DNA of 64,000 nucleotides from Massilibacteroides vaginae (lineage in GTDB: Bacteria; Bacteroidota; Bacteroidia; Bacteroidales; Tannerellaceae), in the NCBI RefSeq assembly GCF_900178525.1, contig NZ_FXDJ01000009.1, forward strand, positions 1,138,263-1,202,262. Direction: 5' to 3'. A program made the translations under genes and the position numbers. Positions 1 to 8,900 of this stretch are shown here, piece by piece. Position 1 is the stretch's first letter, and each line of letters begins with the position of its first letter. The notes under the pieces were generated by a model that saw nothing but the letters and a program-made list of their open reading frames with translations, had not been told where the DNA came from and did no database searches.

Positions 1-396
1 CCGACCCTCCTTAACAATCAACTCACGCACCATATCCTGCCAGATGTATAGATTTGGCAGATTTTCTAATATCCCTCTCCAGTACTCGCTGTACCGGTTT
101 CTGTCGCTTTGAGCACGAGGACTCCACATCGCGGGTCCTTTGCTGCGGTTTAACATTCTGAATTGTATGGATGTTTTATCCGTTACAATTCCCATATAAC
201 CACCTAAAGCATCTATCTCGCGAACTATTTGTCCTTTCGCAATCCCGCCTACAGCCGGATTACAACTCATCTGGGCTATTTTGCCCATATCCATCGTGAT
301 AAGTAATGTTTTCGAGCCCATGTTGGCAGCAGCAGCAGCAGCTTCACAACCGGCATGACCGGCGCCAACAACAATTATATCATATTTAAAATCCAT
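1..396 (-). CDS. mnmG: MnmG (GidA), tRNA uridine-34 carboxymethylaminomethyl modification enzyme, N-terminal part
   Basis: This is the 5' part of a minus-strand gene cut by the left edge; 132 codons are visible. The translation opens [20 protein letters not shown], the FAD-binding Rossmann motif GxGxxG(x)3A/E typical of MnmG, and continues with [20 protein letters not shown] and then LGGYMG, both diagnostic of the family. With MnmE the enzyme modifies U34 in the wobble position of several tRNAs, in the cytoplasm. The ATG at 394-396 is the natural start because it places the dinucleotide-binding beta strand at residues 5-10, as in other MnmG proteins. ybeY lies upstream on the same strand with a 61-bp gap. 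Confidence 0.97.
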   Translation of the reverse strand, partial: MDFKYDIIVVGAGHAGCEAAAAAANMGSKTLLITMDMGKIAQMSCNPAVGGIAKGQIVREIDALGGYMGIVTDKTSIQFRMLNRSKGPAMWSPRAQSDRNRYSEYWRGILENLPNLYIWQDMVRELIVKEGR

Positions 397-457
397 TTTT
401 CCTTTATCCTGTTTCTATTAAGTCCTGAATGCTTGTCTTATATAACAATCGAACAGC

Positions 458-895
458 TCATTTGGCTGTGAGAATTTCCGGAGGAAGCATAGCCAACGCC
501 TTGTTTTCGTTTGCTTCCATGATCTCTCTTTCTCCCGGACCTTTGTCGTTTATGCCGCATAAATGCAGAATGCCGTGGATGATTGTGCGATGCAGTTCTT
601 CCACATAAGGCGTATTAAACTTCTCGGCGTTTGTGCGGACAGTGTCTAAGCTTATGAATAAATCTCCCGAAATAACATTGCCGGCGGTGTAATCAAACGT
701 AATAATATCGGTGTAATAATCGTGCTGAAGATACTGGCGGTTTACTTCCAATATCTTTTCGTCCGAACAAAAAATGTAGCTGATATCTCCTGCCCGTTTA
801 CCATAAGTTTCTGCAACGGATTTTATCCACGAACTAATCGTTCGTTTCTTTATGTCGGGCGATTTAATGTCTTCCGCAAAATATGAAATGGCCAT
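458..895 (-). CDS. ybeY: YbeY endoribonuclease (rRNA maturation factor)
   Basis: A 145-aa UPF0054/YbeY metal-dependent endoribonuclease, acting in 16S rRNA 3'-end processing and ribosome quality control in the cytoplasm. The diagnostic motif near the C-terminus reads HGILHLCGINDKGPGE. The first two His of the canonical HGxLHLxGxDH metal site are present, but the third ligand position is Asp rather than His. The upstream conserved patch (ITFDYTAGNVISGDLFIS) is intact. Length is typical for Bacteroidetes members. It lies between the nucleoside-recognition membrane protein (11-bp gap) and mnmG on the same strand, so co-transcription from the promoter near 2157 is plausible. Confidence 0.95.
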   Translation of the reverse strand: MAISYFAEDIKSPDIKKRTISSWIKSVAETYGKRAGDISYIFCSDEKILEVNRQYLQHDYYTDIITFDYTAGNVISGDLFISLDTVRTNAEKFNTPYVEELHRTIIHGILHLCGINDKGPGEREIMEANENKALAMLPPEILTAK

Positions 896-906
896 ACTGA
901 TTGTTT

Positions 907-2136
907 TTAAAAGAATATATAAGTTACGGCGATCGCGGCAATTGCACCTGCCAGATCTGCCAATAATGAAGCCTGAACCGTATATCTGGTGTTTCGTATG
1001 TTTACACTTCCAAAATAAAGCGCCACAACATAAAACGTCGTGTCTGTAGTTCCCTGTGCGATGGAAGCAAGCCGGCCAACAAAAGAATCCGCACCATACG
1101 TTTGCATCGCATCGATCATCATACCGCGCGCACCACCCCCGCTAAGCGGCTTCATGAAAATAGTAGGAAGTCCTCCTACAAACTGTGTGTCTATTCCTAA
1201 ACCCGCTACCGCAAGATGTATTCCTTCAATCAGAAAATCCATTGCGCCGGAAGCACGGAAAACGCCAATCCCAACTAAGATCGCCACCAAATAAGGTATG
1301 ATTGTTATTGCCGTTTGGAAACCCTCTTTTGCCCCTTCAATAAAGGTGTCATATACATTCAGCTTCTTTCTTATTCCGCTAATGAGAAAACCGCAAATGA
1401 TGGTAAACAACAATGCATTCGCGAAAACAGTTGAATATAGAGATACCTTATCTTCTTCTAACGAATTGAACAGCCAGCCTAATCCTCCTACAAATAAAAT
1501 AATACCACCAAACAGAAGCAGTAAACTCTTTTGAAAAACATTTATCTTTTGTTTTAGACAAATTACAAACACCGCTACCAACGTTGAACTTAGCGTGGCC
1601 AACAAAATGGGGAGGAATATATCCGAAGGATTAGCCGCGCCCATTTGTGCCCGATACATCATTACCGTTATTGGGATGATGGTAAGTCCTGATGCGTTGA
1701 TACACAGAAACATAATCATTGAGTTGCTTGCTGTGTCCTTCTTCGGATTCAACTCCTGCAATTGCTGCATAGCCTTCAAGCCCATGGGAGTAGCCGCATT
1801 GTCTAATCCGAGTAGATTGGCGGAGAAATTCATGAAGATTGATCCAGTAACCGGGTGATTGTGAGGCAAATCCGGAAATAGTTTACTGAAAATAGGCGAA
1901 GCGGCACGTGCGAATGACTGTATCAATCCGCCCTTTTCTCCTATTTTCATAATGCCGAGCCAAAGCGTCAACACGCCTGTAAGCCCGAGAGAGATCTCAA
2001 AACCGGTTTTAGCCGAATCGAAAGTAGCATTAATAATATCCGTAAATACAGTTGTATCTCCGGCAATTAATAATTTCCCCAATGCAACTACAAAGGCGAT
2101 AAGAAAAAACGCGATCCAGATGTAGTTCAATACCAT
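907..2136 (-). CDS. Nucleoside-recognition (Gate) domain membrane protein, SpmA/SpmB-like fusion
   Basis: An integral membrane protein of about 409 aa with roughly ten hydrophobic segments and two Gate/nucleoside-recognition-type halves. The N-terminal half resembles spore maturation protein SpmA (GLTGVLTLWLGIMKIGEKGG) and the C-terminal half resembles SpmB (GFQTAITIIPYLVAILVGIG, then PLSGGGARGMM). Fused SpmA-SpmB proteins are common in non-sporulating Bacteroidetes; their transported substrate is not established. I chose the ATG at 2134-2136; an in-frame TTG two codons upstream (2140-2142) is less likely. A TAnnTTTG promoter element lies about 20 bp upstream. Confidence 0.85.
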   Translation of the reverse strand: MVLNYIWIAFFLIAFVVALGKLLIAGDTTVFTDIINATFDSAKTGFEISLGLTGVLTLWLGIMKIGEKGGLIQSFARAASPIFSKLFPDLPHNHPVTGSIFMNFSANLLGLDNAATPMGLKAMQQLQELNPKKDTASNSMIMFLCINASGLTIIPITVMMYRAQMGAANPSDIFLPILLATLSSTLVAVFVICLKQKINVFQKSLLLLFGGIILFVGGLGWLFNSLEEDKVSLYSTVFANALLFTIICGFLISGIRKKLNVYDTFIEGAKEGFQTAITIIPYLVAILVGIGVFRASGAMDFLIEGIHLAVAGLGIDTQFVGGLPTIFMKPLSGGGARGMMIDAMQTYGADSFVGRLASIAQGTTDTTFYVVALYFGSVNIRNTRYTVQASLLADLAGAIAAIAVTYIFF

Positions 2137-2156
2137 AATCAATCTTCTTTAACGCA

Positions 2157-2164
2157 CAAAAGTA
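2157..2164 (-). promoter_or_regulatory. Candidate -7 promoter element for the nucleoside-recognition gene and ybeY
   Basis: The minus strand reads TACTTTTG, matching the Bacteroidetes -7 consensus TAnnTTTG, 20 bp upstream of the ATG at 2136. No convincing TTTG -33 element was seen. It lies back to back with the plus-strand promoter at 2175-2205. Confidence 0.5.
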
Positions 2165-2174
2165 GTAATTCTTC

Positions 2175-2205
2175 TTTGCTTTAAGGAGGTGTTTCTGTAT
2201 TTTTG
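2175..2205 (+). promoter_or_regulatory. Promoter of the 2-hydroxyacid dehydrogenase gene (TTTG-N19-TATTTTTG)
   Basis: TTTG at 2175-2178 and TATTTTTG at 2198-2205 are separated by exactly 19 bp, an ideal match to the Bacteroidetes primary-sigma promoter TTTG-N19-21-TAnnTTTG. Predicted transcription starts near 2210, giving a leader of about 26 nt before the ATG at 2236. Confidence 0.7.
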
Positions 2206-2235
2206 GCTTCAGATAACAAATTTAGATAGAGCGAG

Positions 2236-3207
2236 ATGACGAAAATTTTAGTGACTTATGACATGTTTCGGGAAGGTTTTAATGAGTTGGTTGAAAAATA
2301 CGATGTGACTTTCCCCGATGAAAAGGGATTTTCTTATGAACAAGTGTTAGAAATGATCCCGGAATATGATGTGCTATGCTCCATGTTTGATTTTCCGGTA
2401 AATAAAGAACTGATGGACCGGGCGGAAAAACTAAAATTAGTAGCAAACTATGCCGTAGGCTATGATAACATTGATATACCCTATGCTATAGAAAAGGGTA
2501 TAACCGTAGCGAATACGCCCGATCAGGTAACGGCGCCGACGGCAAACCTTGCTTTAGCCCTGATGTTGGATGCCGCCAGACGAGTAACCGAATGCGACCG
2601 CCGACTGAGAATTGAAGGAAAAAACATGAAAATTGGCGTACTCGAAAATCTTGGTGTAGGCGTTACGGGACAAACCTTAGGAATAGTTGGTATGGGGCGC
2701 ATTGGTCAGGCATTGGCAAAAAGAGCAAACGCTTGCGGAATGGAAGTGCTTTATCATAATAGGCGTCAGCTTGATCTGGAAGCCGAAACCCGGTTTAAAG
2801 TGGAATATGTTTCATTTGAAGAGCTGTTGGAGCGCTCCGACTTTGTGTCGTTAAATGCGCCTTACACAAAAGAAACCTACCATTTAATCGGAGAAAATGA
2901 GTTGCGCAAAATGAAATCAACCGCGGTACTGATCAATACCGCTCGTGGTCCGCTGATTGACGAGTATGCATTAATTAAAGCCTTGAAAGAAGGAACAATA
3001 AGAGCAGCCGGACTCGATGTTTTTGAGTTTGGAGACTATCCGTCGCCCGAACTGCTTGACTTAGATAACGTAGTAATTACCCCACACATAGGAACGCAAA
3101 CCATGCAAACACGTATAGAAATGGCAAAAGCAGTATGCGATAATGTGATTGGATTTTTTGAAGATGACCGCCCCGTAAAACGGGTTACTCCGCTTATAAA
3201 ATGGTAG
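2236..3207 (+). CDS. D-isomer-specific 2-hydroxyacid dehydrogenase (NAD-dependent)
   Basis: A 323-aa cytosolic dehydrogenase that interconverts 2-oxo acids and D-2-hydroxy acids (glyoxylate/hydroxypyruvate reductase-like). The NAD-binding fold is clear: GIVGMGRIGQALAKRA around residue 155, then TARGPLID with the substrate-binding Arg at about 237, and ITPHIGTQT with the catalytic His at 284. The catalytic Glu lies in the intervening GLDVFEFGDYPSPEL segment. Length is normal. The C-terminus overlaps the next gene by 7 bp, implying translational coupling. The exact substrate cannot be read from the sequence. Confidence 0.92.
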   Translation: MTKILVTYDMFREGFNELVEKYDVTFPDEKGFSYEQVLEMIPEYDVLCSMFDFPVNKELMDRAEKLKLVANYAVGYDNIDIPYAIEKGITVANTPDQVTAPTANLALALMLDAARRVTECDRRLRIEGKNMKIGVLENLGVGVTGQTLGIVGMGRIGQALAKRANACGMEVLYHNRRQLDLEAETRFKVEYVSFEELLERSDFVSLNAPYTKETYHLIGENELRKMKSTAVLINTARGPLIDEYALIKALKEGTIRAAGLDVFEFGDYPSPELLDLDNVVITPHIGTQTMQTRIEMAKAVCDNVIGFFEDDRPVKRVTPLIKW

Positions 3208-3959
3208 ATGCTATAACCCGAGAAAAACTGATTCGGTGGGCTGCGAAATACAATTGCAAGGAATTTATTCCCCATGATCCGATTCGATTTCCCCACCGTT
3301 TCACCGAAAAAAAAGACCGGGAGATATCCGGATTTATTACCGCCTGGATATCTTATGGTAGACGGCCGTTGATCTTGAAAAAAGCAGAAGAACTCCATTC
3401 CCTATTCGGAGCAAGTCCCTATCAATGGATTATGCAAGACAAAGCAACACGAATGAGCAGTTGTGAAGCCTTGCGCAAACAAAATACGAACAAAAGAGAT
3501 ACCTGTTACCGGTTCTATACTTTTGCCGATTTCTTCGATTTAACCGATCGTTTACATGCAATCTATCAACAATACGAATCACTCGAAGATGCACTTGCGG
3601 CAACAACAGGAAACAATATCATTCAAAGAATGCAATCCCTATTTGCAGACATAAAAGGAATACCCTCAAAAGCTTCCACCTCAGCATGCAAACGCCTGGC
3701 GATGTACCTGCGCTGGATGATCAGGAACGATGGAGTCGTTGATTTCGGGATCTGGTCCACCCATTTCTCCCCAAACGATCTGATTATCCCATTAGACACG
3801 CATGTATTTCGTGTCTCTCACGAACTAAAACTAATTACGCATAAAACAGCCAGCATGACAGCCGCAATTGAATTGACCGAGGCAATGAAACAAATTTTTC
3901 CCTTCGACCCCTGCCTTGCCGATTTTTCCTTGTTCGGCTACGGCATCGACGCCGTGTAA
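3201..3959 (+). CDS. TIGR02757 family (DUF2400) protein
   Basis: A 252-aa protein of the TIGR02757/DUF2400 family, found across Bacteroidetes and some Proteobacteria, function unknown. Recognisable family segments are DPIRFPHRF near residue 27, ISGFITAWISYGRR near 47, RLAMYLRWMIRND near 170, and the C-terminal PLDTHVFRVSHEL followed by FPFDPCLADFSLFGYG. The repeated helix-and-loop layout around PLDTH resembles a helix-hairpin-helix DNA glycosylase fold, which is inference only. The start at 3201 lies inside the end of the preceding gene; the pair is probably one transcript. Confidence 0.88.
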   Translation: MVDAITREKLIRWAAKYNCKEFIPHDPIRFPHRFTEKKDREISGFITAWISYGRRPLILKKAEELHSLFGASPYQWIMQDKATRMSSCEALRKQNTNKRDTCYRFYTFADFFDLTDRLHAIYQQYESLEDALAATTGNNIIQRMQSLFADIKGIPSKASTSACKRLAMYLRWMIRNDGVVDFGIWSTHFSPNDLIIPLDTHVFRVSHELKLITHKTASMTAAIELTEAMKQIFPFDPCLADFSLFGYGIDAV

Positions 3960-4058
3960 TTTTTAAGTTAAAATCACCCCAATAATTAGTTAAAATCCCC
4001 TGTTTTTCACCTCGAAAAATAAGCCATGAAAATCAACGTAAAATACACCCCAAAAAAC

Positions 4059-4165
4059 ATAAAGGTTATTTTCTGAAACATAAAGGTTATTTTCGAAAAA
4101 ATAAAGGATATGTTTTAAAAGATAAAGGATGTTTTTTTATCCGTATAATTTGTGTGTGAAAATTG
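4059..4165 (+). repeat. Dispersed intergenic element, copy A: four 21-bp units and a diverged core
   Basis: ATAAAGG starts at 4059, 4080, 4101 and 4122, an exact 21-bp period, with unit bodies reading ATAAAGGTTATTTTC or ATAAAGGATATGTTT. A diverged AT-rich core (GTATAATTTGTGTGTGAAAA) follows. The array lies 100 bp downstream of the TIGR02757 stop and just before the promoter of the PUL sigma factor. Copies in other orientations are at 24241-24320 and 52288-52370, with degenerate ones elsewhere. No spacers are present, so it is not CRISPR. Confidence 0.8.
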
Positions 4166-4188
4166 TTGTGTTTTCCCAGGGAACTATA

Positions 4189-4217
4189 TTGTGTTCAAAA
4201 TTTTATATCTAAGTTTG
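4189..4217 (+). promoter_or_regulatory. Candidate promoter of the ECF sigma/FecR genes
   Basis: TTG at 4189-4191 and TAAGTTTG at 4210-4217 (matching TAnnTTTG), spaced 18 bp. The predicted start near 4222 leaves a leader of about 12 nt before the ATG at 4234. Confidence 0.5.
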
Positions 4218-4233
4218 GGAAACTATTGAATAT

Positions 4234-4803
4234 ATGATTGTGAAAAACCGACAAAGTCATAATAATAAGGAATTCGAACAAATATATCTCCAATATTATG
4301 CCCGTATGAAACGATTTGCCAGAGAGTACGTTGTATCTGAAGAAGATGCGGAGAACATTCTTCAAGATGTATTTCTCGAGTTTTGGGAAAAAAGAGAAAC
4401 TTTGTTGGCTTACACTAATCTTATCGCTTTTCTATTTACCGCAATCAAAAACAGATGTATAAACCTGCTAAAAAGAAAAATGCTTGAACAAGAGATTTCG
4501 AATCATTTGCAGGAAGAGTATGTTAGAACTCTACAAATTAATTTAGAATCGCTGGAGTTCATGAATGTTGAACTTTTTCAGAGTAATAATATTAAAAAAC
4601 GAATTGACGATGCTATTAATTCATTACCTCCTAAATGTAGACAAATATTTGTAATGAGTAAAATTGAAGGAAAAAAGCAAAAAGATATTGCTGCGGAATT
4701 AAACATCTCTGTTCACGCGATTGAAACACAAATGGGAATAGCGTATAAGAAGTTAAGAGAGAAATTGAAAGGATTTTATCCTCTAATTCTGATTCTTTTT
4801 TAG
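4234..4803 (+). CDS. RNA polymerase ECF-type sigma-70 factor
   Basis: A 189-aa ECF sigma factor of the Bacteroidetes expansion family. Region 2 is at roughly residues 10-80 (FEQIYLQYYARMKRFAREYV, then EEDAENILQDVFLEFWE), and region 4 at about 125-180 with PPKCRQIFVMSKIEGKKQ leading into a helix-turn-helix (DIAAELNISVHAIETQM). It directs transcription of the downstream susC-led genes when released by FecR. The FecR gene follows after 63 bp. This arrangement parallels host-glycan PULs controlled by trans-envelope signalling. Confidence 0.95.
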   Translation: MIVKNRQSHNNKEFEQIYLQYYARMKRFAREYVVSEEDAENILQDVFLEFWEKRETLLAYTNLIAFLFTAIKNRCINLLKRKMLEQEISNHLQEEYVRTLQINLESLEFMNVELFQSNNIKKRIDDAINSLPPKCRQIFVMSKIEGKKQKDIAAELNISVHAIETQMGIAYKKLREKLKGFYPLILILF

Positions 4804-4866
4804 AAATAGTTGTTTTTTTTTTGGCGGATTTTTCTTAGCTGTTTGTTTACTATATAAAACGGCAGA

Positions 4867-5841
4867 ATGGAAAATCAGTTACATCAATATTTTCAAGGTG
4901 AACTCAAACAAGAAGAACGTTTACGTTTACTACGTGCTATAGAATCAAACAAAGAACTAAAGCAGGAGTTTATTGAACTGAAAAATCTGCAAACCTTGGC
5001 ATCTTATGCCTATAACGAAGAAAAAGATCATTTGGAGTCAGGCAAAAGCTATCATTTATTCATTCGCAGACTTAAACATAAACGCTTGCTTAATTTGGTA
5101 GCAAAAGCAGCCAGCATTGCTGCCGCAGTAATTGTTTTGGTTACTGTTACTTACCTCTACACAATAAACCAAGTTCAGAACTTACAAGATGAGCAGTTAC
5201 TGTCATTGCATGTTCCCGCAGGACAAAGACTTAAATTTACCCTTCAAGACGGAACATCTGTCTGGCTGAACTCACGTTCTACACTTTATTATCCGGCATC
5301 TTTTACAAAAGATAAAAGACGTGTCGCTGTAGAAGGAGAAGCCCTGTTTAATGTTACGCATGACGCAGAACGTCCTTTTATTGTCTCTGCCGAAGGTATA
5401 GATATGAAAGTGTTAGGAACAACATTCAATGTATTTAGTTACCCTGAAACAGAAATATTCAGAACTAGTCTTCTGGAAGGAAGTTTGATGGTCTATCCTG
5501 AAAACGACGAATCGGGAAGTGTTGTTTTAAAACCAAGCGAACAAGTAACCGTTGAAAAAGGAAAAATGAAAGTAGAACGCATTCCGGATACCGGCTACTT
5601 CCTTTGGACAGAAGGAATATACAGTTTTTATAATGAATCACTTGCAAACATATTGAAAAAACTTGAGCTCTATTTTGATATAGAAATCATAGTAAAAGAC
5701 CCCACTATTTACACTTGGGAATATACCGGTAAGTTCCGCCAACGGGATGGAATAGACGAAATATTACGCATTATTAATAAAATACATAAATTTAAAATAG
5801 AAAAAGACGAAGGAAACAATCGGATCATACTAAGTCGCTAA
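4867..5841 (+). CDS. FecR-family anti-sigma factor
   Basis: A 324-aa inner-membrane anti-sigma factor. Residues 1-75 form the cytoplasmic sigma-binding part, one membrane helix lies at about 77-97 (AASIAAAVIVLVTVTYLYTI), and the periplasmic FecR domain spans about 110-210 (VPAGQRLKFTLQDGTSVWLN, RRVAVEGEALFNVTHD). The C-terminal DUF4974 domain is at about 245-322. It should hold the sigma factor inactive until the STN domain of the adjacent SusC reports substrate. Gene order sigma-FecR-SusC is the expected one. Confidence 0.95.
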   Translation: MENQLHQYFQGELKQEERLRLLRAIESNKELKQEFIELKNLQTLASYAYNEEKDHLESGKSYHLFIRRLKHKRLLNLVAKAASIAAAVIVLVTVTYLYTINQVQNLQDEQLLSLHVPAGQRLKFTLQDGTSVWLNSRSTLYYPASFTKDKRRVAVEGEALFNVTHDAERPFIVSAEGIDMKVLGTTFNVFSYPETEIFRTSLLEGSLMVYPENDESGSVVLKPSEQVTVEKGKMKVERIPDTGYFLWTEGIYSFYNESLANILKKLELYFDIEIIVKDPTIYTWEYTGKFRQRDGIDEILRIINKIHKFKIEKDEGNNRIILSR

Positions 5842-5905
5842 AATATAATTGTTTAACTTTTAAATAAATACATGCCTATGAACTATCACCACTGTTAAAA
5901 AGCAT

Positions 5906-5933
5906 AACGGCAGATGCTGGAACAACTGCCGTT
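5906..5933 (+). promoter_or_regulatory. Perfect 8-bp inverted repeat between fecR and susC
   Basis: AACGGCAG at 5906-5913 and CTGCCGTT at 5926-5933 form a perfect stem with a 12-nt loop in the 152-bp gap before susC. There is no following T-run, so it is not a standard intrinsic terminator. It could be an mRNA processing or stability hairpin, or an operator. Confidence 0.5.
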
Positions 5934-5993
5934 AATAGCAAATACAAAATACTGTCTAAGATTTTTTAGTATTCACTTAATCTCAGCAAAGAT

Positions 5994-8900
5994 ATGAAAA
6001 TAAAAACTTTGTTAACAACCTTTATTGTGCAATCTCGAAACAAGAGTAAAATTGTAAAAATTATGAAACTATCTCTGCTTTTGTTGTTTACCTGTGTAAT
6101 TCAGCTTTTAGCTGTTAATACAAAAGCTCAAAAAACAACTATTCAGTTCAATGCAACTACCATCTCCGTTGGTCAGTTATTAAAAGAGATAGAAGCACAA
6201 ACAGATTATCTTATCGTTTTTCGTAACAGAGAAGTAAATACCGAGCGAATTCTCCAAATAAAAGAAAAAACAGGAGAAATTGCGTCATTCTTAAGTTTGG
6301 CTTTCGACAAAGCCGGAATAGGCTATGAATTTGAAAATAAGTATATCATACTATCAAGAAAAGAACACGATGCCAACCCGGTAATTACGCAAACGAATAA
6401 AAAAACAATCACAGGAACTATCGTTGATCAGAAGAATGAACCTGTTATTGGAGCAAATGTTATTGTAAAAGGAACCACTAATGGAACTGTTACCGATATG
6501 GATGGTAAATTCAGGCTGGATGTTGAATCCCAGAATGTTTTACACATTTCATTCATCGGGTATCTTACACAAGAAGTTCAGGTAGGAAATAATACCGTAT
6601 TCTCTATCCTACTCCGCGAAGATTTGCAAGCTTTGGAAGAAGTTGTTGTTGTTGGTTATGGAACCCAAAGGAAAGGGGAGGTCGCAAGTGCTATTACTAC
6701 GGTAAAATCTGAGAATTTTGTTAAAGCTCCGGCTCCTGATGCCGCGCAAATGATTCGAGGCCAAGTGCCGGGATTAGCCATAGTTTCACCCGGTGGAGAT
6801 CCGACATCGACTTCTCAACTATTACTACGTGGGGTTACTACTCTAAAAGCAAGCGCGAGTCCTTTAATTATCATAGACGGAGTACCCGGTGCTTTAAATA
6901 CAATTTCTCCTGAAGAAATAGAACAGATTGATGTATTAAAAGATGGTTCTGCAGCTGCTATTTATGGTACACGCGGTACAAATGGTGTAATTATTATTAC
7001 AACCAAAAGTGTGAAAGGAGATGTACCTACTACCTTGGAAGTTAACAGCTATATTTCAACTCAACAAATAGCCCGAAAATTGCCATTTATGACTTATAAT
7101 GAATATATGGATAAGGTTAAATTAGGCAAACCCGGCGCTCAAGACAATGGTGGAAATGTTAATTGGTTAGATGAGGTTACCCGAACTCCTTTCTCACAAG
7201 TTTATAATGTAAGTCTAAGGGGAGGTAGTAAAACGACAAATTATACTGCCAGTTTCGAATATAGAGGATTGGAAGGGATTATTAAAAGATCGGATAATCA
7301 AATGATTTATCCGCGTATTGAGGTAAATCATCGAATGTTCGATAATAAGTTAAAGATTAATGCAAACTTAAGTGGTTACGAACAAACTTACCGAACAGGT
7401 GGAGATGGTAGTAGTTTTAATAGCGGTGTATACAGGAATGCATTAAACTTTAGTCCGGCAGATCCAGCCAAAGATGCTGATGGAAATTGGTACCAAAGTC
7501 CATCTAAGACAGATTACTCTAACCCCTTGGCTATGCTATATGAAGCTGATGGTAAAAGTCAGGCAACAAACTTACGTATGTCAGCCTCAATAACATATTC
7601 GCCTATTGAAGGATTGGATATCAAATATATGGCAGCAAGAAATATCTACAACCGAGTGCAGGGATATTATGAAACGAAAAAACATCTTTCTACGGTAAAA
7701 GATAATAAAAACGGATTTGCCTCTCGAGGAACAAACCGATCAGTAGACGAACTTTATGAACTGACAGCACAATACAATAAAACAATTGCAAATGATCATT
7801 CAATTACTCTTTTAGGAGGGTATAGCTGGCAGGCGAATAATTATCAGAATTATTGGATGCAAAACTGGGATTTTCCATCTGATGATTATTCATATAATAA
7901 TATGAGTTCCGGACAAGCACTGCGTGATGGTAGAGCTAATGTAAGTTCGTATCAAAGTGATAATAAGCTTATTGGGTATTTTGGGAGATTGAATTACAGC
8001 TACAAAGGTAGATATATGTTGTCGGCCAGTATCCGTTATGAAGGCTCTACAAAGTTTGGAGCAGATCATAAATGGGGAACTTTTCCGGGAATATCCGGTG
8101 CTTGGAATATAAAAGGAGAAGAATTTATGGAGGATCAACACCTCTTTACAATATTAAAAATAAGAGCTGGCTTCGGAATTACCGGTACTGTTCCTGATGA
8201 TCCGTACATGTCATTAACTACGGTTAGTTTTGGAGATTATATTTATTATAATGGTGACTGGATAAAATCTATCAAACCAGCAAGTAACTCTAATCCGGAT
8301 TTACGCTGGGAAAAGAAGGAAGAAATTAACGCAGGTTTAGATGTTGGATTTTTTAATGATAGATTAACCGGAAGTATTGACTATTATTTTAGAAAGACAA
8401 ATGATTTATTATGGAATTATGATGTACCGTCACCTCCGTATATCTACTCAAATATGAATGCGAATGGTGGATCTATCGAAAACAAGGGAGTTGAAATTTC
8501 GTTAAGGGCTATACCTTTTGAAACTAAAGAGTTTCAGTGGATAACGGATCTGAATTTTTCTACAAATACAAATAAAGTATTGGCTCTGTCTAATGATAAA
8601 TTTATTTCTAGTGGCTATTCAGATGAAGGGGGTACCGGAGAGCCTATTCAGCAAAGTACGCATCGTTTACAAGAAGGTGAGCCAATGGGGAATTTCTATG
8701 GTTTTAAGAGCATTGATATTGATGAAAACGGACACTGGATCATAGAAGGTGCAGACGGTAAGCCGAAACCGATTTCAGAGCAACAGCCTACAGATAAAAA
8801 GATTTTAGGAAATGGTCTTCCAAAACATTATTTGAATTGGAATAACTCAATAAGCTATAAAAACTTCGATTTGGGAATAACTATGCGTGGAGCTTTTGGA

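Noticed and set aside
4059-4142. CRISPR array at the 21-bp tandem repeats (also 24241-24320 and 52288-52370)
   Set aside because: Units are directly tandem with a constant 21-bp period, have no unique spacers, number only 3-4, and no cas genes are nearby.
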